A stretch of 7,279 nucleotides of DNA from an uncultured Clostridia bacterium (GTDB lineage: Bacteria > Bacillota > Clostridia > Oscillospirales > CAG-272). The notes beneath the pieces were generated by a model. That model was not told the origin of the DNA. It saw only the letters and a list, made by a program, of their open reading frames with translations, and searched no databases. Position numbers and translations under genes: made by a program. Position 1 is the stretch's first letter. Each line of letters starts with the position of its first letter. Shown in pieces: positions 1-6,514 of the stretch. The stretch lies in assembly GCA_946404295.1 (NCBI GenBank), contig CAMJDE010000091.1, forward strand, positions 1 through 7,279, written 5' to 3'.

Positions 1-305
1 TCAACGAGAGAACCAAGAACGATATGGGGCTGATCACCCCCGTCGTCATCACCGTTTACGCCGACCGTACCTTCTCGTTCATCATCAACGCTCCTCCCGC
101 TCCCGTCCTGATCAAGAAGGCGTGCGGGATCGAGACCGCGTCCGCCACTCCGAACAAGGTCAAGGTCGCCTCCATCACCAAAGAGCAGGTCAAGAAGATC
201 GCCGAGCAGAAGATGCCCGATCTCAACGCCGCGTCTCTTGAGGCAGCCATGAGCATGATCGCCGGTACCGCCCGCAGCATGGGCATCACCGTGTCGGACG
301 ACTAA
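1..305 (+). CDS. rplK: 50S ribosomal protein L11, 3' part (partial)
   Basis: L11 binds 23S rRNA at the GTPase-associated centre and supports factor-dependent GTP hydrolysis during translation. The window opens inside the gene: the reading frame starts at base 3 and shows 100 residues, beginning NERTKND, to a TAA stop at 303-305. L11 is normally about 141 residues, so roughly the first 40 are outside. Family hallmarks seen are the end of the N-terminal domain (VVITVYADRTFSF), the interdomain proline hinge (PPAPVLIKKA) and the RNA-binding C-terminal domain with KMPDLNA and IAGTARSMGI. Only 18 bases separate it from rplA, so the two are almost certainly co-transcribed. The L1-binding autoregulatory site usually lies in the rplK leader, which is not in the window. 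Confidence 0.97.
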   Translation, partial: NERTKNDMGLITPVVITVYADRTFSFIINAPPAPVLIKKACGIETASATPNKVKVASITKEQVKKIAEQKMPDLNAASLEAAMSMIAGTARSMGITVSDD

Positions 306-307
306 CC

Positions 308-314
308 GAGGAGG
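308..314 (+). promoter_or_regulatory. Ribosome binding site of rplA
   Basis: GAGGAGG lies 9 bases before the ATG at 324. An ATG at 319 is closer but reads only ATG-AAA-TGA, and the ATG at 330 is 15 bases away, so 324 is the best start. Confidence 0.8.
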
Positions 315-323
315 ATTGATGAA

Positions 324-1010
324 ATGAAAATGGGTAAGAAATACGCCGAAAGCGCAAAGCTGATCGACAAAACCAAACTCTACGACGCCGGCGAGGCGCT
401 CGACATCGTCTGCAAGACCGCGAAAGCGAAGTTTGACGAGACCGTCGAGATCCATATGCGTCTCGGCGTCGACTCGCGTCACGCTGACCAGCAGGTCAGA
501 GGCGCCATCGTTCTTCCGAACGGAACCGGTAAGACCGTCCGCACCCTCGTCTTTGCGAAGGGCGACAAGGCGACCGCCGCCGCGGAAGCCGGAGCCGATT
601 ACGTCGGCGCCGAAGAGTACGTCACCAAGATCCAGGGCGGCTGGTTCGACTTCGACGTCGTGATCGCCTCCCCCGATATGATGGGCGTTATCGGTCGTCT
701 CGGTAAGGTCCTCGGTCCGAAGGGCTTGATGCCGAACCCGAAGGCGGGTACGGTCACCCCCGACGTCGCTCGCGCCGTCAAGGAGTCCAAAGCCGGTAAG
801 ATCGAGTATCGTCTCGACAAGACCAACATCATCCACTGCCCGATCGGCAAGGCGTCGTTCGGAACCGAGAAACTGCTTGAGAACTTCAACGCGCTGGTCG
901 GCGCCGTTATGCGCGCGAAACCCGCGTCCGCGAAGGGACAGTACGTCAAGAGCTGCGTCGTCGCATCGACGATGGGCCCCGGCGTGAAGGTCAACTACCT
1001 CAAGTTCTGA
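324..1010 (+). CDS. rplA: 50S ribosomal protein L1
   Basis: L1 forms the mobile stalk near the ribosomal E site and helps release deacylated tRNA. In many bacteria it also represses translation of the rplK-rplA mRNA. The 228-residue product matches the usual bacterial length of about 230. The family signature is visible around residues 122-145 (VIGRLGKVLGPKGLMPNPK, then AGTVT). The N-terminal KYAES and the C-terminal MGPGVKV segment are also typical. The start at 324 is set by the GAGGAGG box 9 bases upstream; an alternative ATG two codons later would remove only MK. It follows rplK by 18 bases and is closed by a strong terminator 14 bases after the stop, so the transcript ends here. The usual rplJ-rplL genes do not follow; the next gene is convergent. 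Confidence 0.98.
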   Translation: MKMGKKYAESAKLIDKTKLYDAGEALDIVCKTAKAKFDETVEIHMRLGVDSRHADQQVRGAIVLPNGTGKTVRTLVFAKGDKATAAAEAGADYVGAEEYVTKIQGGWFDFDVVIASPDMMGVIGRLGKVLGPKGLMPNPKAGTVTPDVARAVKESKAGKIEYRLDKTNIIHCPIGKASFGTEKLLENFNALVGAVMRAKPASAKGQYVKSCVVASTMGPGVKVNYLKF

Positions 1011-1024
1011 AAAACAAAAGAAAA

Positions 1025-1053
1025 CCCCGGAACTTCGGTTCCGGGGCTTTTTT
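1025..1053. terminator. Bidirectional intrinsic terminator between rplA and the aspartate kinase gene
   Basis: A 9-bp stem, CCCCGGAAC (1025-1033) with GTTCCGGGG (1038-1046), is closed by a TTCG tetraloop in the very stable C(UUCG)G context. It is followed by a T run at 1048-1053. On the other strand the A-rich run at 1011-1024 becomes a T-rich tail. The hairpin lies 14 bases after the rplA stop and about 20 bases beyond the stop of the convergent kinase gene, so it can serve both. Confidence 0.92.
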
Positions 1054-1067
1054 ATTAGGGGAGGAGT

Positions 1068-2384
1068 TTATTTGACGAACTCGTCGTAGATGGCGCGGAG
1101 CGCGGTAACGTAGTCGTTTTCGTCCACGCCGATGATGATGTTCAGCTCGCTCGAACCCTGGTCGATCATCTTGATATTGACGCCGGCGGCGGAAAGCGCC
1201 GAGAAAATGCGCGCCGCGGTACCTTTTGCCTTGACCATCGAGCGACCCACGACGGCGATCAGAGCGAGATGATCCTCGATCTCGATCATATCCGGCTCGG
1301 TCAGGCGGCAGATCTCGGTCAGAAGAAAGTCGCGCTTCCCTACGATATCGTTCGAGTTGATGACGACCGACATCGTGTCGATGCCGGAAGGCAGATGCTC
1401 GAAGCAGATGTCGCACTTCTCGATCGCCTCTAACACGCGGCGACCGAAGCCGATCTCGGAGTTCATCATATCCTTCTCGATCGATACGACCGAGAAGCCG
1501 CACTTGCCCGCGATCCCCGTGATGACGTAGTCGGACATCACGTCGGAGGCGGAACTGACGATCATCGTTCCCTTTTCTTCGGGTTTGTTGGTGTTGCGGA
1601 TGTTGATCGGGATCCCGGCGTACCGCACCGGGAAGATCGCCTCTTCGTGCAAAACCGTCGCGCCCATATAGGAAAGCTCGCGCAGTTCCTTATAGGTGAT
1701 GGTCTCGATGATCTTCGGGTTGTCGACAAGACGCGGATCCGCCATTAAAAACCCCGAAACGTCGGTCCAGTTTTCGTAGACGTCGGCGTTCGCGGCGCGC
1801 GCGACGATCGATCCGGTGATATCCGACCCGCCGCGGGAAAAGGTCTTGATGGTTCCGTTCGGCATCGTGCCGTAAAAGCCCGGAATGACCGCACGTTCGT
1901 GCTGTTTTAAGATCGCGGAGAGGATGATGTTGGTTTTCTCCGAATCGAACGAGCCGTTGTCGCGGAAGAAAATGTATCTCTGCGGGTCGATGAAATCGTA
2001 GCCGAGATAGTTAGCGAGGATCAGACCGTTCAGGTATTCCCCGCGGCTTGCGACGTAGTCGCGCCCCGCGCAATGCAGGATCGCCGTCCGGATGGTCTCG
2101 AACTCTTTGTCAAGAGAATAGTCGAGCCCGAGATCGCGGATGATCGAACGGTATCTTTCCTCGATTTTTTCAAACGTCTCGGAAATATCCTTCTCGGCGA
2201 GCGCGAGATCGAAGCAGGTGTAGAGCAGGTCGGTGACCTTGTCGTCCTCCTTGAAGCGCTTTCCGGGCGCAGACGGCACGACGTAGCGACGCGCGGGATC
2301 GGCGTGGACGATCTCGGCTACCTTCCTGAATTGATTGGCGTCGGCAAGCGAACTGCCCCCGAACTTCAATACTTTGAGCTGCAC
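1068..2384 (-). CDS. lysC: Aspartate kinase (aspartokinase), monofunctional, with tandem ACT domains
   Basis: Phosphorylates L-aspartate to 4-phospho-L-aspartate with ATP, the first step toward lysine, diaminopimelate, threonine and methionine; cytoplasmic. From the GTG start the product has 438 residues. Seen in order: the KFGGSS nucleotide-binding motif (residues 7-12), VVPSAPGKR (35-43), the catalytic SRGGSDITGS motif (183-192), and DVSGFLMADPR (208-218). Two ACT regulatory domains follow, at about 287-365 and 372-438. ACT domains normally mediate feedback inhibition by lysine or threonine, but which one applies here cannot be read. The GTG at 2384-2382 is chosen because AGAGGGA lies 6 bases before it and the KFGGSS motif falls at the expected distance. 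A longer frame from a TTG at 2465 would overlap the promoter. No other pathway gene is nearby. No homoserine dehydrogenase fusion is present. The lysC symbol is by family; the isozyme type is not certain. Confidence 0.95.
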   Translation of the reverse strand: MQLKVLKFGGSSLADANQFRKVAEIVHADPARRYVVPSAPGKRFKEDDKVTDLLYTCFDLALAEKDISETFEKIEERYRSIIRDLGLDYSLDKEFETIRTAILHCAGRDYVASRGEYLNGLILANYLGYDFIDPQRYIFFRDNGSFDSEKTNIILSAILKQHERAVIPGFYGTMPNGTIKTFSRGGSDITGSIVARAANADVYENWTDVSGFLMADPRLVDNPKIIETITYKELRELSYMGATVLHEEAIFPVRYAGIPINIRNTNKPEEKGTMIVSSASDVMSDYVITGIAGKCGFSVVSIEKDMMNSEIGFGRRVLEAIEKCDICFEHLPSGIDTMSVVINSNDIVGKRDFLLTEICRLTEPDMIEIEDHLALIAVVGRSMVKAKGTAARIFSALSAAGVNIKMIDQGSSELNIIIGVDENDYVTALRAIYDEFVK

Positions 2385-2389
2385 GGTAT

Positions 2390-2396
2390 TCCCTCT
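2390..2396 (-). promoter_or_regulatory. Ribosome binding site fixing the GTG start of aspartate kinase
   Basis: On the minus strand AGAGGGA is followed by 6 bases and then GTG (2384-2382). No ATG in frame lies near it, so this box decides the start. Confidence 0.75.
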
Positions 2397-2436
2397 TTTT
2401 CTCCGCCTGCGTGCGGCGAAATCAATAACTTTGAAT

Positions 2437-2465
2437 ATTATACCATCCCGCCCCCCGCGTGTCAA
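2437..2465 (-). promoter_or_regulatory. Consensus sigma-A promoter of the aspartate kinase gene
   Basis: On the minus strand a perfect -35 box TTGACA (2465-2460) and a perfect -10 box TATAAT (2442-2437) are separated by exactly 17 bases. Transcription should start near 2430, giving a leader of about 46 bases. The spacer is unusually G-rich. The leader is too short for a lysine riboswitch, so control is probably by promoter strength and by feedback on the enzyme. Confidence 0.9.
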
Positions 2466-2504
2466 TCGTTTCGCGAGAAAATGTTTTAAATGGAGTGAAT
2501 AACC

Positions 2505-2520
2505 TTTTATTGCAATAAAA
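2505..2520. promoter_or_regulatory. Perfect 16-bp AT-rich palindrome between divergent promoters (possible operator)
   Basis: TTTTATTGCAATAAAA is a perfect inverted repeat ending 4 bases before the -35 box of the first esterase gene. It lies 40 bases upstream of the -35 box of the divergent kinase gene. It could be a regulator-binding site or simply an AT-rich upstream element. No matching palindrome stands before the promoters of copies 2 and 3. Confidence 0.45.
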
Positions 2521-2524
2521 AATA

Positions 2525-2553
2525 TTTACAAAAACGGCTTTTAAATGTATAAT
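2525..2553 (+). promoter_or_regulatory. Promoter of the first SGNH lipoprotein gene
   Basis: TTTACA (2525-2530), a 17-base spacer and TATAAT (2548-2553). Transcription should start near 2560. A ribosome binding site AAAGGGAG (2573-2580) follows, 7 bases before the ATG at 2588. Confidence 0.85.
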
Positions 2554-2587
2554 ATCAATAGGAAATCTTCTCAAAGGGAGTTTTATG

Positions 2588-3784
2588 ATGAGAACCTGCA
2601 GGATCCTTGCTTTGCTTTTGGTCGTTCTGATGCTGATTCCTCTCCTTTTCGGGTGCGGCGTCGCAAACGATCCGGGCGCAACGACAACGCAAAACGAAGA
2701 AACCGAGCCGGTCGGAACCGACCCGATCGGGACAGAACCGCCCGAAACCACCGTCGAGGCGACCGAACCCGCCCCGCCCGTCTTCCGGGAATATACGGTT
2801 TTGGAAACCAACACCTACCTCAAAAAACTCGGAAGAAGCCGTCTCTACAGGGGGGCGATCGTCGCCGACTGGTCGGGCTCGGGGATCGAGTTCGAGTATG
2901 AAGGTTCGGGCGATCTCGAGGTCGTCATCGAGCGCGACGCCGCGAAGAACGTATCGATGCTTGCCGAGGTGGACGGGACGAGCAAAGTCTTTTCGGTCGA
3001 CGAAAACGGCTCCAAGACCTACCGCATCGCATCCGATCTTCCCGAGGGCGTGCATCACGTCACGATCCGACGGAGGACGATGGTCGAATACGGGGCGGTC
3101 GGGCTGCTCGCGCAGTTCAAGGCAATCCGTCTTTGCGGCAAATTCTTACAGAAACCCGCCGACAAACGCTATCTCGTCGCCTTCGTCGGCGACAGCATCA
3201 CCTGCGGCGTCGGACTTGCGAACACCGACGGGCTTGCCACCTACGCGGTCGATTTCTGCACGCGCGAGAAATTTGATTACGATATCTGCTCCGTCTCCGG
3301 GATCGGCGTGCAGCACAGTACGTCCAAGCACAAAGGCATCGAGAACACGATGACAAAGTACTATCCCTTCTTCAACTACTACCGCAGCGAGACCCTCCGC
3401 TATATGCCCGAACGGAAAGCCGATCTCGTGGTGGTCAACCTCAATACCAACGACCACAACACGGGAGCCACCGAGACGCAGTACAAGACGTGTCTCAAAA
3501 CCCTGATCTCCGAGATCCGGGAGGCGCACGGCGAGGACGTCAAAATCGTCTGGGTGGTCGGAATGATGATCAGTAAAAACGCGAACGTCAACAAATGGCT
3601 GAACGCCGTCTTTACAGAACTCGGCGGCGAGAGCGCGGGGCTTTACCGTCTTGAAGTCGAGACCAACACGTCGGGTGAAAGCGCCCACCCCGACGCGTCG
3701 TCGCACGCCGCCGTCTCGCTGGCGTTGAGTCAATTCATCCGCGACAAAGGTCTGTTGCAAGTCTCCGCGAGAATACCGAAATAA
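2588..3784 (+). CDS. SGNH/GDSL hydrolase lipoprotein, CE2-like esterase, copy 1
   Basis: Probable cell-surface carbohydrate esterase that removes acetyl groups from polysaccharide; the substrate is inferred from the family. The 398-residue product has a lipoprotein signal with lipobox LFGC (lipidated Cys23). A Thr/Glu/Pro-rich linker (about 27-65) would lift the enzyme off the membrane. A beta domain (about 70-185, with GRSRLYRG and WSGSGIEFEYEGSG) and an SGNH domain (about 195-398) follow. Catalytic Ser203 sits in GDSITCG, a block III Asn288 in NLNTND (Asn replaces the usual Gly of GxND), and catalytic His367 in SAHPDASSH. The Asp normally three residues before the His is Glu364, so a Ser-His dyad, known in some CE2 enzymes, is possible. 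The second ATG (2588) is preferred over 2585. It aligns with the only ATG of copy 3 and gives better spacing. It has its own promoter and terminator. Confidence 0.88.
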   Translation: MRTCRILALLLVVLMLIPLLFGCGVANDPGATTTQNEETEPVGTDPIGTEPPETTVEATEPAPPVFREYTVLETNTYLKKLGRSRLYRGAIVADWSGSGIEFEYEGSGDLEVVIERDAAKNVSMLAEVDGTSKVFSVDENGSKTYRIASDLPEGVHHVTIRRRTMVEYGAVGLLAQFKAIRLCGKFLQKPADKRYLVAFVGDSITCGVGLANTDGLATYAVDFCTREKFDYDICSVSGIGVQHSTSKHKGIENTMTKYYPFFNYYRSETLRYMPERKADLVVVNLNTNDHNTGATETQYKTCLKTLISEIREAHGEDVKIVWVVGMMISKNANVNKWLNAVFTELGGESAGLYRLEVETNTSGESAHPDASSHAAVSLALSQFIRDKGLLQVSARIPK

Positions 3785-3789
3785 ACAGC

Positions 3790-3827
3790 GGATCCCCCGA
3801 CGACCGTCGGGGGATCCTTCTCTTTTT
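3790..3827 (+). terminator. Intrinsic terminator of SGNH copy 1
   Basis: A 12-bp stem, GGATCCCCCGAC (3790-3801) with GTCGGGGGATCC (3806-3817), has a GACC loop and is followed by TTCTCTTTTT. It starts 5 bases after the stop codon. The inner 20 bases of the hairpin are identical in all three copies. Confidence 0.88.
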
Positions 3828-3859
3828 GCAAGAAAAAAGAGCAATCATACGAATTTGTG

Positions 3860-3888
3860 TTTACAAATAATCGAACTTGTTGTATAAT
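3860..3888 (+). promoter_or_regulatory. Promoter of the second SGNH lipoprotein gene
   Basis: TTTACA (3860-3865), a 17-base spacer and TATAAT (3883-3888). The spacer and about 30 bases downstream are nearly the same as before copy 3, so the promoter was duplicated with the gene. A ribosome binding site (GGAG, 3914-3917) lies 8 bases before the ATG at 3926. Confidence 0.87.
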
Positions 3889-3925
3889 GAAAGTACCAAA
3901 TAACCGAAAGAACGGAGAACGGATG

Positions 3926-5233
3926 ATGCGTACTTACAGAATCCTCGCTTTACTTTTGCTCGTCACGATGCTTCTTCCCTTCCTTTTCGCTTGCGGAGTG
4001 GCAGACGAACCCGTCCAAACGACGAGTCCCGGTAACTCCGAACCCGCCGTGACGGAACAGTTCGCGACGGAATCCGACGAGACCGAGCCGCCCGAAACGA
4101 CCGTCGAGGCGACCGAGCCCGCACCGCCCGTCTTTCGCAATTACACGGCAACCGAAACAAAGGACTACGTCAAACTGATCGGGCGCACCCGCCTGTACCG
4201 CGGCGGTTTTCTTGCCGACTGGACGGCGACGGGCATCGAGTTCGAGTACGAGGGCTCGGGCAACCTCGAGTTCGTCATTGAGAGGGACTCCGGGAAGAAC
4301 GTAACGCTGATCGCCGAGGTGGACGGTGAGACCAAAACCGTCACGGTCGATCAGGACGGAACGAAAACCTATCGCGTCGCAACCGATCTTTCCGACGGGG
4401 CGCATCACGTGATGATTCGCCGCAGAACGATGGTCGAGGATCAAGACGGAAAAATGTTTGTTATGATCAAGGGGATCAACCTCTGCGGAACTTTCAAACC
4501 GAAGCCCGCCGACAACAAGTATATGATCGCGTTCCTCGGCGACAGTATCACCTGCGGTCAGGGGCTTCCGAACGGAGACGGTCTTGCCACGTTCGCCGTT
4601 GATTTCTGCACGCGTGAAAAGTTCGACTACGATATTTGCTGCGTTTCGGGCTTCGGCGTCGCGACCAGTTCCACAAGACACGGCTTCTCCGAAAACACGA
4701 TGACGAAGTATTATCCCTTCCAGAACTACTATCGCAGTACCACGCTCCGCTATACGCCCGAACGGAAAGCCGATCTCGTGATCGTCAACCTGAACACCAA
4801 CGACAACAACTTCGGAGCAACCGAAGCATCCTACAAAGAGAGTCTGAAAACCCTGATCTCCGAGATCCGCGAAGCGCACGGAGAGGACGTCAAGATCGTC
4901 TGGATCGTCGGGATGATGATCTCCCCCGACGCGAACGTCAACAAATGGATGAACGCCGTCTTTGACGAACTCGGAGGAGAGAGCGCGGGGCTTTACCGTA
5001 TTCTGGTCGAAACCAATACGAGCGGGATGTACAGCCACCCGGACGCCTCCTCTCACGCCGCCGTCTCGCGGGCGTTGAGTCAATACATCCGCGACAAAGG
5101 GCTTTTGGAAGTTGCCGCGGAGATACCCGATTGCACGAGGAACCCAACAGAAACGCCCCCGACGACCGTCGGGGGCTTCTCTTTTATTCTGCAAGAAAAA
5201 AGAGCAAACGAAGGAAAGGATGTTTACAAATAA
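3926..5233 (+). CDS. SGNH/GDSL hydrolase lipoprotein, CE2-like esterase, copy 2, with stop-loss C-terminal extension
   Basis: Same architecture as its neighbours: lipobox LFAC (Cys23), Thr/Glu/Pro linker (about 27-69), beta domain (about 72-190, GRTRLYRGG, WTATGIEFEYEGSG), and SGNH domain with Ser207 in GDSITCG, Asn292 in NLNTND and His371 in YSHPDASSH. The residue three before the His is Met, so no classical Asp is present. The product is 435 residues. Residues 1-402 align end to end with copy 3, but where copy 3 has TGA this gene has TGC (5132-5134). The frame therefore adds 33 residues encoded by its own terminator hairpin and ends inside the next promoter. The extension resembles no domain I recognise. 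An in-frame GTG at 3857 is rejected because it precedes the -35 box; the ATG at 3926 matches copy 3, with ATG 3923 as an alternative. Confidence 0.88.
   Translation: MRTYRILALLLLVTMLLPFLFACGVADEPVQTTSPGNSEPAVTEQFATESDETEPPETTVEATEPAPPVFRNYTATETKDYVKLIGRTRLYRGGFLADWTATGIEFEYEGSGNLEFVIERDSGKNVTLIAEVDGETKTVTVDQDGTKTYRVATDLSDGAHHVMIRRRTMVEDQDGKMFVMIKGINLCGTFKPKPADNKYMIAFLGDSITCGQGLPNGDGLATFAVDFCTREKFDYDICCVSGFGVATSSTRHGFSENTMTKYYPFQNYYRSTTLRYTPERKADLVIVNLNTNDNNFGATEASYKESLKTLISEIREAHGEDVKIVWIVGMMISPDANVNKWMNAVFDELGGESAGLYRILVETNTSGMYSHPDASSHAAVSRALSQYIRDKGLLEVAAEIPDCTRNPTETPPTTVGGFSFILQEKRANEGKDVYK
5155..5188 (+). terminator. Hairpin terminator of SGNH copy 2, now inside the open reading frame
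   Basis: A 9-bp stem, GCCCCCGAC (5155-5163) with GTCGGGGGC (5168-5176), has a GACC loop, then the interrupted tail TTCTCTTTTATT (5177-5188). The tail is weaker than that of copy 1. Because copy 2 lacks its ancestral stop, the hairpin is translated as part of the C-terminal extension. Confidence 0.75.
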
Positions 5234-5251
5234 CCGAAATTGTTGTATAAT
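5223..5251 (+). promoter_or_regulatory. Promoter of the third SGNH lipoprotein gene
   Basis: TTTACA (5223-5228), a 17-base spacer and TATAAT (5246-5251). The stop codon of the extended copy 2 frame (TAA, 5231-5233) lies inside the spacer, so coding sequence and promoter overlap. GGAG (5276-5279) lies 8 bases before the ATG at 5288. Confidence 0.87.
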
Positions 5252-5287
5252 GAAATTACTAAATAACCGACGAACGGAGAACGAACG

Positions 5288-6502
5288 ATGCGTACCTGCA
5301 GAATCCTCGCTTTACTTTTGCTCGTCACGATGCTTCTTCCCTTCCTTTTCGCTTGCGGAGTGGCAGACGAACCCGTCCAAACGACGAGTCCCGGTAACTC
5401 CGAACCCGCCGTGACGGAACAGCTCGCGACGGAAACCGAACCGATCGTAACCGATCCGCCCGAAACGACCGTCGCGGAGACCGAACCCGAACCTCCCGTC
5501 TTTCGTCAGTACACGGCAACCGAGACGAAAGATTACGTCAAGCTGATCGGGCGCACCCGCCTGTACCACGGCGGATTTCTCGCCGACTGGACGGCTTCGG
5601 GCATAGAGTTCGATTATCAGGGTTCCGGCAACCTCGAGTTCGTCATTGAACGAGACGCCAAGTTGGACGTGGATCTGATCGCCGATGTCGACGGCACGAC
5701 GAAAAGAGTTACCGTCAACGAAAACGGATCGAAGATCTATCGCGTCGCGTCCGATCTTCCCGACGGGCTTCATCACGTTATGATCCGTCGTAGAACGATG
5801 GTTGAGGACAAGGGCGTTGGTCTTTTGGTCTCGATCAAAGGGATCCGGCTCTGCGGAAGATTTCAGCCTAAACCCGCCGACAATCGGTATCTTGTCGCCT
5901 TCCTCGGTGACAGCATCACCTGCGGACAGGGTCTCCGGAACAACGACGGACTTGCTACCTACGCTGTTGATTTCTGCGCGCGCGAGCGGTTTGACTACGA
6001 TATTTGCTGCACCTCAGGCATTGGCGTTCAGTTCAGCAGTTCCAAACATAATGGCGCAGAGAACACGATGACGAAGCATTATCCCTTTATCTCGTACTAC
6101 CGCAGCAGCACGCTGCGCTACACCCCCACACGACAAGCCGATCTCGTCATCGTCAATCTGAACACCAACGACCAGAACTTCGGAGCGACCGAGGAACCCT
6201 ACAAGGAAAACCTTAAAACCCTGATCTCCGAGATCCGGGAAGCGCACGGCAAGAACGTCGGCATCGTCTGGATCGTCGGCATGATGATCTCCCCCGACGC
6301 CACCGTCAACGGCTGGCTGAACGCCGTCTTTGACGAACTCGGAGGCGAGACCGCGGGGCTTTACCGTCTCATAGTCGAAACCAATACGAGCGGTTTAGCC
6401 AGCCACCCGGACGCCTCCTCTCACGCTGCCGTCTCGCAGGCGTTGAGCCAATTCATCCGAGACAAAGGGCTGCTGGAAGTTGCCGCGGAGATCCCCGATT
6501 GA
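5288..6502 (+). CDS. SGNH/GDSL hydrolase lipoprotein, CE2-like esterase, copy 3
   Basis: Third member of the tandem set, 404 residues. It has a signal peptide with lipobox LFAC (Cys23) and a Thr/Glu/Pro linker (about 27-71) a little longer than that of copy 1. The beta domain spans about 74-192 (GRTRLYHGG, WTASGIEFDYQGSG). In the SGNH domain, Ser209 lies in GDSITCG, Asn294 in NLNTND and His373 in ASHPDASSH. As in copy 2 the usual Asp before the His is absent (Leu370 three residues ahead). The start is unambiguous because only one ATG follows the GGAG box, and this sets the starts of the other copies. Its first bases (5299-5422) are identical to copy 2 over 124 positions, whereas the enzymatic part differs clearly. 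The frame ends with TGA, followed at once by TAATAA in another frame. Substrate is inferred from the family, not visible. Confidence 0.88.
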   Translation: MRTCRILALLLLVTMLLPFLFACGVADEPVQTTSPGNSEPAVTEQLATETEPIVTDPPETTVAETEPEPPVFRQYTATETKDYVKLIGRTRLYHGGFLADWTASGIEFDYQGSGNLEFVIERDAKLDVDLIADVDGTTKRVTVNENGSKIYRVASDLPDGLHHVMIRRRTMVEDKGVGLLVSIKGIRLCGRFQPKPADNRYLVAFLGDSITCGQGLRNNDGLATYAVDFCARERFDYDICCTSGIGVQFSSSKHNGAENTMTKHYPFISYYRSSTLRYTPTRQADLVIVNLNTNDQNFGATEEPYKENLKTLISEIREAHGKNVGIVWIVGMMISPDATVNGWLNAVFDELGGETAGLYRLIVETNTSGLASHPDASSHAAVSQALSQFIRDKGLLEVAAEIPD

Positions 6503-6514
6503 ACGAGATAATAA

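Noticed and set aside
319..327. ATG-AAA-TGA mini-frame overlapping the rplA start
   Set aside because: Three codons with no precedent that I can name; probably chance in an A-rich start region.
2385..2430. Possible lysine riboswitch before the aspartate kinase gene
   Set aside because: The predicted leader is only about 46 bases, far shorter than a lysine riboswitch, and none of its multi-helix structure is visible.
2385..2465. A 27-residue N-terminal extension of aspartate kinase from a TTG at 2465
   Set aside because: That TTG is the first part of the -35 box TTGACA; the extension is Arg-rich and the family begins just before KFGGSS.
3820..3841. A second AT-rich hairpin (CTCTTTTT with AAAAAGAG) overlapping the T run of the copy 1 terminator, echoed after copy 2
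   Set aside because: It could in principle act as an alternative structure, but it is weak and may only reflect chance pairing of T and A runs.
3857..3925. A GTG start 23 codons upstream in the second esterase
   Set aside because: It lies before the -35 box, so the frame there would not be transcribed from the evident promoter, and it would place 23 extra residues before the signal peptide that copies 1 and 3 do not have.
3950..5194. A 414-residue open frame on the minus strand opposite esterase copy 2, and similar long antisense frames at 3146-3844 and 1000-1503
   Set aside because: They lie opposite genes with clear protein families, have Arg/Val/Gly/Asp-heavy compositions typical of antisense reading of GC-rich codons, and lack ribosome binding sites.
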